Positions 26,725 to 36,675 of a DNA stretch of 64,000 bases are shown in pieces. Where the stretch lies: assembly GCA_015207155.1 (NCBI GenBank), contig JADEXK010000004.1, forward strand, positions 81,789 to 145,788, written 5' to 3'. Each line of letters begins with the position of its first letter. Position 1 is the first letter of the stretch. Origin of the DNA: Nostocales cyanobacterium LEGE 11386 (GTDB lineage Bacteria; Cyanobacteriota; Cyanobacteriia; Cyanobacteriales; Nostocaceae). The notes under the pieces are model-generated. The model did no database searches. It was not told the DNA's origin and saw nothing but the letters and a program-made list of their open reading frames with translations. Both the position numbers and the translations under genes were made by a program.

Positions 26725-28023
26725 ATGACAAACTTTCCTAGAAGAAAATTCATTTTCACCGCAGGTGCGGCAGCAGCAGCTTCTATTTTGGCTCATGGTT
26801 GTACAAATAATTCTCAGTCGGGTACAACAACTGCTACCAACGTTTCTTTAGCCACTAACGCACCACAAGTAGAAACAACCAAAGCTAAGTTAGGATTTAT
26901 CGCTTTAACTGATTCTGCGCCTTTAATTATCGCTAAAGAAAAAGGCATCTTTGCTAAATACGGCATGACTGATGTTGAAGTAATCAAGCAGACATCCTGG
27001 CCTGTCACCCGCGATAACTTGGCAATTGGTTCAGCCGGTGGTGGTATTGATGGGGCACACATCCTCAGCCCCATGCCCTACTTAATGACCATCAATAATA
27101 TAGTGCCGATGTATATTTTGGCACGATTAAACACCAACGGGCAGGCGATTTCTGTTGCTAATAAATTTAAAGAATTCAATGTTCAATTAGAAAGTAAAGC
27201 CCTGAAGGAAGCAGCATCTAAAGCTAAAGCCGCACAAAACGCTTTGAAATTTGGTATGACCTTTCCTGGTGGTACACACGATTTATGGATGCGCTACTGG
27301 TTAGCAGCAGGTGGTATCAATCCAGACCAAGATGTAGTTTTATCCCCTGTACCACCACCACAAATGGTGGCAAATATGAAAGTCAACACCATTGATTCCT
27401 TTTGTGTGGGAGAACCTTGGAACGCTCAATTAGTTAACCAAAAAATCGGTTATTCAGCCTTAGTCACAGGCCAATTATGGCAAGATCATCCAGAAAAAGC
27501 CTTCGCCATGCGACAAGATTGGGTTAACCAAAATCCCAACGCGGCAAAGGCAATGTTGATGGCAGTTTTGGAAGCACAACAATGGTGCGACCAGCCAGAA
27601 AATGTCGAAGAAATGTGCAAAATCTGCTCAGAACGTAAATACTTTAACGTTGCAGCTACCGATATTCTCGAAAGATCCAAAGGCAATATTGATTTTGGTG
27701 ACGGACGCATAGAAGAAAACTTCTCCTATCGGATGAAATTCTGGGCAGATAACGCTTCTTATCCTTACAAGAGTCATGATATTTGGTTCTTGACTGAAAA
27801 TATTCGCTGGGGCTATTTACCAAAAAATACCAAAATTCAAGAAGTTGTTAACCAGGTGAATAAAGAAGATTTGTGGAAACAAGCAGCTAAAGCAATTGGT
27901 GTACCTGATTCTCAAATTCCTACTAGTACTTCTCGCGGAGTAGAGACTTTCTTTGATGGTGTCAAATTCGACCCAGAAAAACCAGAAGAATATTTAAATA
28001 ACTTGAAAATTAAGAAAGTCTAA
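26725..28023 (+). CDS. nrtA: Nitrate/nitrite ABC transporter substrate-binding protein
   Basis: A 432-residue lipoprotein that binds nitrate and nitrite at the outer face of the membrane. The ATG at 26725 gives a twin-arginine-like start (NFPRRKFIFTAG) and a lipobox ending LAHGC. An upstream in-frame start at 26620 would put 35 residues in front of the signal and is unlikely. The core has KLGFIALTDSAPLIIAKEKG (about 55) and CVGEPWNAQ. The same domain is repeated at the C-terminus of NrtC. Confidence 0.95.
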   Translation: MTNFPRRKFIFTAGAAAAASILAHGCTNNSQSGTTTATNVSLATNAPQVETTKAKLGFIALTDSAPLIIAKEKGIFAKYGMTDVEVIKQTSWPVTRDNLAIGSAGGGIDGAHILSPMPYLMTINNIVPMYILARLNTNGQAISVANKFKEFNVQLESKALKEAASKAKAAQNALKFGMTFPGGTHDLWMRYWLAAGGINPDQDVVLSPVPPPQMVANMKVNTIDSFCVGEPWNAQLVNQKIGYSALVTGQLWQDHPEKAFAMRQDWVNQNPNAAKAMLMAVLEAQQWCDQPENVEEMCKICSERKYFNVAATDILERSKGNIDFGDGRIEENFSYRMKFWADNASYPYKSHDIWFLTENIRWGYLPKNTKIQEVVNQVNKEDLWKQAAKAIGVPDSQIPTSTSRGVETFFDGVKFDPEKPEEYLNNLKIKKV

Positions 28024-28079
28024 TTAAATCTGTAATTACTGCTTGCGTAAACCAATAAATTCAACAGGAGAAATCAAAA

Positions 28080-28919
28080 ATGACAGCTATTGTGGGGAGT
28101 CGTGTTGGTAGGAAAAAGCCGCAAACAGCTATTTATAAATTCGTTAAGAAAAAAATTGTCCCGCCGTTATTAGCATTAGCTGTTTTTTTAGTAATTTGGG
28201 AATTACTGAGTTTTTTACCTGATTTCCAATTACCTGGCCCTGTAAAAACTTTTACTGACACATTTGACCCTTTTATTATTGATCCATTTTTTGATAATGG
28301 CGAAAGTGATAAAGGTCTCGGTTGGCAAATAATTAGCAGCTTAGAAAGAGTTGGTATCGGCTTTTCTTTAGCCGCCATTGTGGGTATCATATTGGGAATT
28401 CTAGTTGGTGCTAATCGCTTTTTATATAATGCTGTAGATCCCCTATTCCAAGTATTGCGAACTGTACCACCTCTAGCATGGTTGCCAATTTCATTAGCAG
28501 CATTTCAACAGGCAAATCCTTCAGCTATTTTCGTAATTTTCATCACCTCTATTTGGCCGATCATTATTAACACCACAGTCGGTGTACAACAAATCCCACA
28601 AGATTATGTAAATGTGGCTAGGGTTTTGCGGTTAAGAGGTTTTAAATATTTCTTGAAAATTGTCTTTCCTGCCACAGTTCCTTACATATTCACTGGATTA
28701 AGAATTGGCATTGGTTTATCTTGGTTGGCGATTGTGGCAGCAGAAATGTTAGTTGGTGGTGTGGGCATTGGTTCCTTTATTTGGAATGCCTATAACACGA
28801 CTACAGACACTAATTTAAGTGAAATTATCCTGGCACTTATATATGTAGGGATAGTTGGGTTGCTGTTGGATAAGTTGGTTGCTTTTATCGCTAGTAAAGT
28901 CGTTGCAGAACAAAAATAA
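28080..28919 (+). CDS. nrtB: Nitrate ABC transporter permease
   Basis: A 279-residue integral membrane protein with about six segments and the EAA-like cytoplasmic loop (NVARVLRLRGFKYFLKIVFPAT, shortened here) that docks on the ATPases. It has the length and pattern of the NitT/TauT permease family. It sits between nrtA and nrtC with short spacers. Confidence 0.95.
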   Translation: MTAIVGSRVGRKKPQTAIYKFVKKKIVPPLLALAVFLVIWELLSFLPDFQLPGPVKTFTDTFDPFIIDPFFDNGESDKGLGWQIISSLERVGIGFSLAAIVGIILGILVGANRFLYNAVDPLFQVLRTVPPLAWLPISLAAFQQANPSAIFVIFITSIWPIIINTTVGVQQIPQDYVNVARVLRLRGFKYFLKIVFPATVPYIFTGLRIGIGLSWLAIVAAEMLVGGVGIGSFIWNAYNTTTDTNLSEIILALIYVGIVGLLLDKLVAFIASKVVAEQK

Positions 28920-28981
28920 GGAGTAGAGAGTAGGGGAGTAAATAAGAAGTTTTCCTGTTGACAATTCCCTGTTCCCTATTA

Positions 28982-29001
28982 ATTACGAATTACGAATTAA
29001 A
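28982..29001. repeat. Heptamer repeat in nrtB-nrtC spacer
   Basis: Two and a half copies of ATTACGA lie directly before the nrtC start. This is the complement of the TAATTCG arrays found elsewhere in the operon. Confidence 0.75.
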
Positions 29002-29004
29002 AAA

Positions 29005-30987
29005 ATGGTTACTTTTGTTGAAGTTGATCACGTTGATCGTGTATTTGATTTGCCGAATGGTGGCAAGTATATCGCCCTGAAGAATATTGAATTAAAAATT
29101 CGTGAAGGGGAATTTGTTTCTTTAATTGGACACTCTGGTTGTGGTAAATCTACCTTGCTGAATATCATCGCTGGTTTAGATAAAGCCAGTATTGGTGGTG
29201 TGACTTTGGAAGGTCGGGAAATTCGAGAACCTAGTCCAGACCGAATGGTAGTGTTTCAAAATTACTCGTTGCTTCCTTGGTTGACAGTCAGAGAAAATAT
29301 TGCACTGGCTGTGGATGAGGTGTATAAAAATGAACCAAAAGGCCAACGTCGAGGCATTATTGAAGAACATATAGATATGGTGGGACTGCGCCTAGCAGCG
29401 AATAAACGTCCTCATGAGTTATCTGGGGGGATGAAACAACGGGTAGCGATCGCCCGCGCTTTAGCTACTCGTCCTAAGTTGTTACTTTTAGATGAACCTT
29501 TTGGGGCGTTGGATGCTTTAACTAGGGGAAGTTTGCAAGCCCAATTAATGAAAATCTGCAATGAACATAATGTTACCTGTGTGATGGTAACACACGACGT
29601 AGACGAAGCATTATTGTTAAGCGATCGCGTGGTCATGCTAACCAATGGCCCAGAAGCACACATCGGGCAAATTTTAGAAGTACCCATTCCTAGACCCCGT
29701 GAACGTTTGGAAGTAGTCAAGCATCCCAGTTACTACAATCTGCGGAATGAAATGATTTACTTCCTCAACCAACAAAAGCAAGCTAAGAAACGTAAAGCAC
29801 AGCAAGTTTCTGTACCAATAGTTAAATCTGGTTTAGAAAAAGTCCATTTAGAACTTGGCTTTTTGCCTTTAACTGATGCTGCACCGTTAATAGTGGCGAA
29901 AGAAAAAGGCTTCTTTGCCAAGTATGGGTTAGAAAATATTACCCTCAATCGTGCCGGCAGTTGGAACGAAATCGCCAAAGGTGTAGCTACAGGCAAATTA
30001 GATGCAGCCCAAATGTTGGCGGGAATGCCCTTAGCTATGACTTTGGGTGCTGGTGGGAAAACACCGATTTGTATAGTTAACGCCTTAAATCTCTCCCGCA
30101 ACGCTAACGCTATTACTTTAAGCAAAAAACTATACAACCAAGGCGTCAGAAACCCAGCCGACTTAAAAGCAGTAATCAACGACTATCCCGATCAAGTTCT
30201 CACCTTAGGAGTCAGTCATCCCACATCTATGCAGAACTTAATTCTGCGTTATTGGTTAGCGGCTGGCGGGATCAATCCTGATCAAGATGTCAGCTTGAGT
30301 GTGATTCCCCCAATGGAAATGGTTTCTCAACTCAAAGCCGGCAACATTGACGGTTACTGTGCAGGCGAACCTTGGAATTACATAGCAGTGCATGAAGGCT
30401 TCGGCTTCGTCGCCGCCACCGCCTTAGAAATTTGGTCAGGACAGCCGAAAAAAGTTTTAGGAGTGCGGGAAGATTGGGCACAAAACCACCCAGAAACTTA
30501 TCTGGCCTTAGTTAAAGCCTTATTAGAAGCCTGCCAATACTGCGATGAACTCCGCAATCGGGAAGAAATTCTGCAATTACTTTGCCGTCCTGAATACCTA
30601 AATGTAAATCCGATATATGTTCGTCCCGGTTTCATCGACCCATACGATCGCGGCGACGGTACTCAACCAGAAGAACTCACAGCCTATAACCAATTTTATC
30701 TCAACAAAACCAACTATCCCAACCGCACAGAACTGTTGTGGATGGTAACTCAACTAGCACGTTGGGATTTAGTACCCTTTCCCAAAAATTGGGTAGAAGT
30801 AATTGAACGAGTTTGTCGTACAGACATCTTTGGTGCGGCTGCAAGAGATTTAGGTTTGTTGGATATTGGTTGGGATGATCCTATTCATTTATTTGATGGG
30901 AAAGTTTTTAATTCTTCTGAACCAATTGAGTATCTGAAGAGTTTGGAAATTAAAAGGCAAATTCGCATTGAAGAGGTGTTGATTTAA
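29005..30987 (+). CDS. nrtC: Nitrate ABC transporter ATPase fused to substrate-binding-like domain
   Basis: A 660-residue protein. Residues 1-255 are an ABC ATPase with Walker A GHSGCGKST (about 42), signature LSGGMKQR (about 140), Walker B LLLLDEPFGALDA and the H-loop VTHDVDEAL. Residues 275-660 are an NrtA-like domain (ELGFLPLTDAAPLIVAKEKG, CAGEPWNYI) without signal, therefore cytoplasmic. In this family the domain mediates regulation of transport, for example inhibition by ammonium. The length and fusion are the normal NrtC architecture. Confidence 0.96.
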   Translation: MVTFVEVDHVDRVFDLPNGGKYIALKNIELKIREGEFVSLIGHSGCGKSTLLNIIAGLDKASIGGVTLEGREIREPSPDRMVVFQNYSLLPWLTVRENIALAVDEVYKNEPKGQRRGIIEEHIDMVGLRLAANKRPHELSGGMKQRVAIARALATRPKLLLLDEPFGALDALTRGSLQAQLMKICNEHNVTCVMVTHDVDEALLLSDRVVMLTNGPEAHIGQILEVPIPRPRERLEVVKHPSYYNLRNEMIYFLNQQKQAKKRKAQQVSVPIVKSGLEKVHLELGFLPLTDAAPLIVAKEKGFFAKYGLENITLNRAGSWNEIAKGVATGKLDAAQMLAGMPLAMTLGAGGKTPICIVNALNLSRNANAITLSKKLYNQGVRNPADLKAVINDYPDQVLTLGVSHPTSMQNLILRYWLAAGGINPDQDVSLSVIPPMEMVSQLKAGNIDGYCAGEPWNYIAVHEGFGFVAATALEIWSGQPKKVLGVREDWAQNHPETYLALVKALLEACQYCDELRNREEILQLLCRPEYLNVNPIYVRPGFIDPYDRGDGTQPEELTAYNQFYLNKTNYPNRTELLWMVTQLARWDLVPFPKNWVEVIERVCRTDIFGAAARDLGLLDIGWDDPIHLFDGKVFNSSEPIEYLKSLEIKRQIRIEEVLI

Positions 30988-31118
30988 TCTCACGCAGAGA
31001 CGCAGAGGCGCAGAGAGTGTAAGAAACTGCAAAAAACCTTCTTATTTCTTCTTACTCCGTGTTCTCTGTGTCTCTGTGGTTCATTTATCAAAAAATACTT
31101 ATCACCAAAAAATAAACC

Positions 31119-31949
31119 ATGCAATTAGTAAACAAAAATACCCAAACAAACCAACTCCAAAAAGAAGATAACTTTCTCATCATCGATGGTGTTAGCAAAA
31201 TTTACCCCACCGCCGAAGGCCCTTACACCGTCATCGATGGCGTTGACCTCAAAGTACGAGAAGGCGAATTTGTCTGCGTCATTGGTCACTCAGGCTGCGG
31301 CAAATCCACCCTACTCAACATGATTTCCGGCTTCAACACCCCCACCGATGGTGTCGTGCTATTGCAAGATAAACCCATCACCGAACCCGGCCCAGACCGG
31401 ATGATGGTATTCCAAAACTACTGCTTACTGCCTTGGCTGAGTGTATTTGATAACGTTTATCTCGCTATAGATACAGTATTTCCCAAAAAAACCAAAGCCG
31501 AAAAAAGAGCGATCGCTAGAGAACACCTAGCAATGGTAGGGCTAACAGAAGCAGCAGACAAAAAACCCGGACAGATTTCTGGTGGAATGAAACAACGCGT
31601 AGCGATCGCCCGCGCCTTATCCATTCGTCCCCAAGTATTGATTCTCGATGAACCCTTCGGTGCTTTAGATGCCATCACCAAAGAAGAACTGCAAGAAGAA
31701 CTACTGCAAATCTGGCAAGAACATCAAGTCACCGTTTTAATGATTACCCATGACATTGATGAAGCACTGTTCCTCGCAGACAGACTCGTCATGATGACCA
31801 ACGGCCCAGCCGCCAACATCGGCAAAGTACTAAATATACCCTTCTCCCGCCCCCGAAATCGCCGCCAAATCATGGAAGATCCCGAATATTACAACCTACG
31901 GAACTACGCCCTAGACTTCCTATATCGCAAATGCGCCCACGAAGAATAA
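31119..31949 (+). CDS. nrtD: Nitrate ABC transporter ATPase
   Basis: A 276-residue ABC ATPase with Walker A GHSGCGKST (about 58), signature ISGGMKQR (about 155), Walker B ILDEPFGALDA and ITHDIDEAL. It forms the ATPase heterodimer with NrtC. The spacer before it holds an interspersed repeat with TCTCACGCAGAGACGCAGAG. Confidence 0.95.
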   Translation: MQLVNKNTQTNQLQKEDNFLIIDGVSKIYPTAEGPYTVIDGVDLKVREGEFVCVIGHSGCGKSTLLNMISGFNTPTDGVVLLQDKPITEPGPDRMMVFQNYCLLPWLSVFDNVYLAIDTVFPKKTKAEKRAIAREHLAMVGLTEAADKKPGQISGGMKQRVAIARALSIRPQVLILDEPFGALDAITKEELQEELLQIWQEHQVTVLMITHDIDEALFLADRLVMMTNGPAANIGKVLNIPFSRPRNRRQIMEDPEYYNLRNYALDFLYRKCAHEE

Positions 31950-32005
31950 TTCGTAATAGAGCCTACGGCACGCTAACGCGTTAGCGGAGCTTTCGCTTTA
32001 GCGAT

Positions 32006-32032
32006 ACGTAATTCGTAATTCGTAATTCGTAG
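32006..32032. repeat. Heptamer repeat in nrtD-nrtP spacer
   Basis: Three to four tandem TAATTCG units 30 bases before the nrtP start. They are preceded by a second repeat type at 31963-32005 (GCCTACGGCACGCTAACGCG). An interspersed element has thus entered this operon junction too. Confidence 0.8.
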
Positions 32033-32060
32033 TTTGCAAATTTTGACAAAGGAATATTAA

Positions 32061-33569
32061 ATGCTTTCAGGATTATTTTCATTTCAGGGTCGCTACCGCA
32101 TACTACATCTGACGTGGTTTGCATTCTTCCTCTCATTTGTAGTGTGGTTTAACTTTGCCCCATTTCAAACAGCCATCCAAGAAGCACTAGGCTTGAGTGT
32201 AGCCCAAGTCAGAACCATTGCTATCTGTAACGTCGCCCTCACAGTACCAGCCCGCATCATCATTGGTATGGTATTAGATAAATACGGGCCACGCATCACC
32301 TATTCACTGCTACTCATGTATGCAGCGATTCCCTGTCTCGCCTTCGCCTTCGCCCAAAACTTCAGCCAATTAGTCATCAGCCGCCTCGCCTTAAGTATCG
32401 TCGGTGCTGGTTTTGTCATTGGTATCCGGATGGTTGCTGAATGGTTCCCACCTAAAGAAATTGGTATCGCCGAAGGAATCTATGGTGGTTGGGGAAATTT
32501 TGGTTCAGCAGCTGCGGCCTTTACCCTACCCACAATAGCCACAGCGGCCGCAATTTTTACAGCCGGACAAATTAACTGGAGATTAGCGATCGCCTTAACT
32601 GGTATCATCGCCGCCATCTACGGAGCGATTTATTTCTTCAACGTCCAAGATACACCCTCCGGTAAAGTTTATCAGCGACCTTCCCGCCACGGTGGTATAG
32701 AAGTCACCAGTAAAAGAAGCTTTTGGTTACTGATGTTGAGCAATATTCCCTTAGTGGGCATCCTCGGCGTACTAGCTTGGCGGATTGCTCAAATTGGCTT
32801 ACTTAGTCAAACTCAACTATTCATCGTCTACCTATTATTAGTTGGTTTGTACGCATTCCAAGCATATAAATGCTGGCATGTCAACCAAGATTTGATGATC
32901 GGCAAAAAACATTATTCTCCCCAAGACCGCTATGAGTTTTCCCAAGTAGCAATCTTAGAACTAACTTACTTTGTCAACTTTGGTTCAGAACTAGCAGTAG
33001 TTTCCATGCTACCGGCATTTTTCGAGTCAACCTTCAGCCTCAGTAAAGTCTTAGCCGGGATGATTGCCGCTAGTTTCGCCTTCATGAACTTATTTGCCCG
33101 TCCTGGTGGCGGTTGGGTTTCCGATACAGTCGGTAGTCGCAAATGGACAATGACCGTACTTACAGGTGGCATGGGTATTGCTTATTTATTCATGAGTGGT
33201 GTAAGTAGTAATTGGTGGTTACCTCTAGCAATTATACTGACAATGGCTTGTTCATTTTTCGTCCAAGCCGGCGAAGGTTCCACTTATGCGATCGTGCCTT
33301 TAGTCAAGCGGCGCATTACCGGACAGATTGCAGGTAACGTTGGTGCTTACGGTAATGTTGGAGCCGTAGCCTATCTCACCCTATATAGTTTGTTACCAGC
33401 AGGTGATATTGGCAACCGCATCTTCTTCCAGACTCTCGGTGTTACCGCACTAATAGTCACCTTCTTGTGCGCTTTTCTCCTCAAAGAACCCAAAGGCTCA
33501 TTTGCCGAACACCATGAAGGCGAAGCACCAGATGTGGCGAAAGAACAGTTCCCAGTTAGGGAGAGATGA
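32061..33569 (+). CDS. nrtP: NrtP-type nitrate/nitrite permease (NNP family MFS)
   Basis: A 502-residue major facilitator with about 12 membrane segments. It has the NNP-family features: FAPFQTAIQEALGLS near the first segment, the nitrate-signature-like glycine-rich stretches GIYGGWGNFGSAAAAF (about 133) and AGNVGAYGNVGAVAY (about 430), and the arginines in IGIRMVAEWFPP and ARPGGGWVSD. This kind of permease is known from some marine and filamentous cyanobacteria as an alternative to NrtABCD. Here both systems are in the same operon, which is unusual. Confidence 0.9.
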   Translation: MLSGLFSFQGRYRILHLTWFAFFLSFVVWFNFAPFQTAIQEALGLSVAQVRTIAICNVALTVPARIIIGMVLDKYGPRITYSLLLMYAAIPCLAFAFAQNFSQLVISRLALSIVGAGFVIGIRMVAEWFPPKEIGIAEGIYGGWGNFGSAAAAFTLPTIATAAAIFTAGQINWRLAIALTGIIAAIYGAIYFFNVQDTPSGKVYQRPSRHGGIEVTSKRSFWLLMLSNIPLVGILGVLAWRIAQIGLLSQTQLFIVYLLLVGLYAFQAYKCWHVNQDLMIGKKHYSPQDRYEFSQVAILELTYFVNFGSELAVVSMLPAFFESTFSLSKVLAGMIAASFAFMNLFARPGGGWVSDTVGSRKWTMTVLTGGMGIAYLFMSGVSSNWWLPLAIILTMACSFFVQAGEGSTYAIVPLVKRRITGQIAGNVGAYGNVGAVAYLTLYSLLPAGDIGNRIFFQTLGVTALIVTFLCAFLLKEPKGSFAEHHEGEAPDVAKEQFPVRER

Positions 33570-33573
33570 GGAA

Positions 33574-33593
33574 GTAATTCGTAATTCGTAATT
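33574..33593. repeat. Heptamer repeat in nrtP-narB spacer
   Basis: Two to three copies of TAATTCG shortly after the nrtP stop, 70 bases before narB. Confidence 0.75.
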
Positions 33594-33660
33594 TCCTATA
33601 CTGAGAAACTCTGAAATTTTGAATTAATTTGTCCCTACTCCCCACTCCCCATTAATCGCT

Positions 33661-35871
33661 ATGAGTGAATTTACCAAAACCTTATGTCCCTACTGCGGTG
33701 TTGGCTGTGGATTGGAAGTTTCACCACCAGCGCAACCTGCTAAACCAACTAATCGAGATAGCCAAGGAAATCCGATTTGGCGGGTGCGGGGTGATAAAGA
33801 CCACCCGTCAAGTCAGGGGATGGTGTGTGTTAAGGGTGCAACGATCGCAGAATCTCTGGACAAAAATAGATTACATTATCCAATGGTGCGAGACTCTCTA
33901 GATCAGGAGTTTTGCCGGGTGAGTTGGGATGAAGCTTTTGATTTAATTACGCAGCGCATCCAAACAGTCCGACATACCCAAGGGCCAGAAGCTATTTGTA
34001 TGTATGGTTCTGGTCAGTTCCAAACTGAAGATTATTATTTAGCCCAAAAACTTCTCAAAGGCTGTCTGGGGACTAATAATTTTGATGCCAATTCACGACT
34101 ATGTATGTCTAGTGCTGTGGCTGGGTACATTCAAAGCTTCGGTGCTGATGGCCCTCCCTGCTGTTATGAAGATTTAGAAATCACAGATTGTGCATTTTTA
34201 ATTGGGACAAATACAGCAGAATGTCATCCCATCGTTTTTAATCGATTGGCGAAATATCATAAAAAAAATCGTAAAGTTAAGATGATTGTGGTTGATCCTC
34301 GAAGGACACCCACCGCAGAAGCGGCTGATTTACATTTAGCGATTCGTCCCGGTACAGATATCGATTTATTAAATGGTATTGCTCATTTATTAATGCGTTG
34401 GCAACTCATTGATGTGGGATTCATTGATGATTGCACTAGTAATTTTTCTGAATATGCGGAAGTGATTCGTCATTATTCACCAGAGGTAGTAGCCAATCAA
34501 TGTGGGATCAGTATTGAAGATTTAGAAACAGCAGCTAAGTACTGGGGTGAATCTCAACGGGTACTTTCTCTGTGGTCAATGGGTGTGAATCAGTCAAGTG
34601 AAGGTACAGCCAAGGTTAGAAGTATCATTAATCTGCACTTGATGACGGCACAAATTGGCAAGCCGGGTGCTGGGCCTTTTTCTCTCACAGGTCAGCCAAA
34701 TGCCATGGGAGGTAGAGAAGCCGGGGGATTGTCACATTTATTACCTGGTTATCGTTTAGTGAAAAATCCCCAACACCGTGCCGAAGTTGAAGATTTTTGG
34801 GGATTACCAAGAGGGCAAATTTCACCGCATCCCGGTTTAACAGCGTGGGATATGATTACTGGGTTGGAAAATGACGCTGTAGGTTTACTTTGGATTGCAG
34901 CGACTAATCCGGCTGTGAGTATGCCAGATTTGGAAAGAACTAAAAAAGCTTTATTGCGATCGCCGTTTACAATTTACCAAGACGCATATTACCCCACAGA
35001 AACTTCTGCTTATGCTCATGTTCTCTTGCCTGCTGCCCAGTGGGGTGAAAAAACAGGTGTGATGACTAATTCCGAAAGAACAGTCACCTTGTGTCAAGCA
35101 TTCCGCCAACCACCAAGAGAAGCAAAAGCCGATTGGGAAATTTTTGCCGAAGTTGGTCGCAGATTGGGTTTTGCCAAAGAATTTGCTTTTACCAACTCAT
35201 CTCAAGTTTACGCCGAGTTTGCCCAATTGACAGGCGATCGCCCCTGCGATATGTCTGGTATCAGTCATGAACAATTGCAAATTCAAGGGCCGACTCAATG
35301 GCCTCATCCAGAGAAGGGAACAGGGGACAGAGGACAGGGGACAGGAGAATCAAAACGGCTATATACAGATTTACGGTTCCATACTCCTGATGGTCGGGCG
35401 CGATTTGGGGCGTATTATTCTCAAGGTTTAGCTGAACCACCTGATCCCAATTTTCCTTTTGTCCTCACTACTGGACGACTTTACGGACATTGGCATACGC
35501 AGACACGCACTGGTCGCATTGAGAAAATCCGCAAAATGCACCCGGAACCTTTTATCGAAATTCATCCCCGTGATGCGGCTAAGTTGGGTATTACCGATAA
35601 TCAGTTAGTGGACGTGCGATCGCGTCGGGGTCAAGCCAAGTTTCCGGCTAGAATTACGAGAGCGATCGCACCTGGTACAGTATTTGTCCCTATGCATTGG
35701 GGCGCACTTTGGGCGGATAATGCTGAAGCTAACGCCCTGACTCATCCCGAATCTTGTCCCGATTCTCTGCAACCTGAATTAAAAGCTTGTGCTGTACAAC
35801 TGGTTCCCATCAGTACATTATTAGTGGAAAAACAGGAAACACAAGTCTCTCATTACTCCGTTGTGGAGTAA
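33661..35871 (+). CDS. narB: Ferredoxin-nitrate reductase
   Basis: A 736-residue molybdenum enzyme (bis-MGD, one 4Fe-4S cluster) reducing nitrate to nitrite. Cluster cysteines: CPYCGVGC (about 8-15) and the later C in GMVCVKG. Molybdopterin-binding blocks include [23 protein letters not shown] and, near the end, [15 protein letters not shown]. Two oddities: residues about 552-562 come from a heptanucleotide repeat (35316-35343) inserted in frame, and the last 80 or so codons (from about 35617) occur three more times downstream. The gene is last in the nirA operon and intact. Confidence 0.95.
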   Translation: MSEFTKTLCPYCGVGCGLEVSPPAQPAKPTNRDSQGNPIWRVRGDKDHPSSQGMVCVKGATIAESLDKNRLHYPMVRDSLDQEFCRVSWDEAFDLITQRIQTVRHTQGPEAICMYGSGQFQTEDYYLAQKLLKGCLGTNNFDANSRLCMSSAVAGYIQSFGADGPPCCYEDLEITDCAFLIGTNTAECHPIVFNRLAKYHKKNRKVKMIVVDPRRTPTAEAADLHLAIRPGTDIDLLNGIAHLLMRWQLIDVGFIDDCTSNFSEYAEVIRHYSPEVVANQCGISIEDLETAAKYWGESQRVLSLWSMGVNQSSEGTAKVRSIINLHLMTAQIGKPGAGPFSLTGQPNAMGGREAGGLSHLLPGYRLVKNPQHRAEVEDFWGLPRGQISPHPGLTAWDMITGLENDAVGLLWIAATNPAVSMPDLERTKKALLRSPFTIYQDAYYPTETSAYAHVLLPAAQWGEKTGVMTNSERTVTLCQAFRQPPREAKADWEIFAEVGRRLGFAKEFAFTNSSQVYAEFAQLTGDRPCDMSGISHEQLQIQGPTQWPHPEKGTGDRGQGTGESKRLYTDLRFHTPDGRARFGAYYSQGLAEPPDPNFPFVLTTGRLYGHWHTQTRTGRIEKIRKMHPEPFIEIHPRDAAKLGITDNQLVDVRSRRGQAKFPARITRAIAPGTVFVPMHWGALWADNAEANALTHPESCPDSLQPELKACAVQLVPISTLLVEKQETQVSHYSVVE
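35316..35343. repeat. Heptamer repeat (GGGGACA) inside narB coding sequence
   Basis: Four tandem seven-base units (GGGAACA, GGGGACA, GAGGACA, GGGGACA) lie within the narB frame and encode the low-complexity run [10 protein letters not shown]. The length is not disruptive to the frame with its flanks. STRR elements are normally intergenic. Confidence 0.85.
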
Positions 35872-35968
35872 ATTGCCAAACCAAAAGCCGGATGTTGTCG
35901 CGTGCTATAACCCATTTAGATAAGTGGTGATTAGTCTTTAAAGATTGCCCATTGATGATAGATTTTGA

Positions 35969-36211
35969 TTAATCAAGTGGGCTAAGAACAGCTTTACCAC
36001 CACGGTTAAGAACATGGGTATAAATCATCGTTGTTTTGACATCCTTATGTCCAAGTAATTCCTGTACCGTACCGTTTTGCAGTAGATGAGTAGCAAAACT
36101 ATGACGAAACGTATGACAACTCACCTTTTTTTGAATACCAGCTTGACGAACCGCTTGCTTTAACGCTTTTTGTAAACTACTAACCAGGAAAGTTATGCCA
36201 AAATAAATCAA
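35969..36211 (-). pseudogene. intI: Integron integrase (IntI) C-terminal remnant
   Basis: About 70 recognisable residues of a tyrosine recombinase C-terminus: [15 protein letters not shown], the box [12 protein letters not shown] (catalytic His and Arg) and [14 protein letters not shown] (His and nucleophile Tyr), ending [16 protein letters not shown]. That last block is the end typical of integron integrases rather than of XerC/D. The N-terminal two thirds are missing. A four-residue gap (the usual YDIR before TVQELL) shows decay. The orientation, divergent from the following cargo genes, is that of intI in an integron. The break lies at or near a GTTATGC core at 36192. Confidence 0.8.
36192..36198 (+). 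other. Recombination core-like site (GTTATGC) at start of cassette 1
   Basis: A seven-base core resembling the integron G^TT cleavage site lies exactly between the truncated intI remnant and the DUF2267 gene. With the attC-like site at 36676-36761 it would delimit a cassette of about 560 bases. A seven-base match alone is weak; the position is what makes it notable. Confidence 0.4.
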
Positions 36212-36228
36212 ACGTAAAAGAGGATATT

Positions 36229-36648
36229 ATGCCAGTACCCGCAGAATACCAGCGTGCTTCAGATGACTTCTATAGGTATTTGGTAGATGCACGCGACATA
36301 GCAGGGCTCTGGAGTACACACGTAACTTACACAATGACTCAAGGGGTCTTTCAGACGTTTCGCCTTAGGCTTTCCACTGAAGATGCAATAGCTTTTGCGA
36401 ATGTACTGCCGATTTGCTTGAGGGCACTTTTTGTGACTGACTGGGATACGAATGAGCCGCAAAAGTCTTTTGAAGATCGTGAAGAGATGATGAGGGAAGT
36501 AAAATCATTGCGTGGGGAACACAATTTTTCTACTGAAACAGCAATTAGAGATGTAGCCGCTGCCCTGAGACGACACGTAGATGAGAAAGCCTTTGATCGA
36601 GTGCTTGCCAAATTGCCAGAAGGTGCGCTTGATTTCTGGCAAGTATAA
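36229..36648 (+). CDS. DUF2267-like protein (cassette gene)
   Basis: A 139-residue protein with the DUF2267 pattern: helix-rich, with AFANVLPICLRALFVTDWDTNEPQKSF-like text (part shown), REEMMREVKSL and a second half ALRRHVDEKAFDRVLAKLPEGALDFW. The molecular function of the family is unknown. The gene lies 31 bases after the GTTATGC core and 28 bases before an attC-like hairpin. That is the layout of an integron gene cassette. Nothing like it is expected behind narB. Confidence 0.75.
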   Translation: MPVPAEYQRASDDFYRYLVDARDIAGLWSTHVTYTMTQGVFQTFRLRLSTEDAIAFANVLPICLRALFVTDWDTNEPQKSFEDREEMMREVKSLRGEHNFSTETAIRDVAAALRRHVDEKAFDRVLAKLPEGALDFWQV

Positions 36649-36675
36649 CAGGCTTGTTCGTTGTTTCACCTTAGT

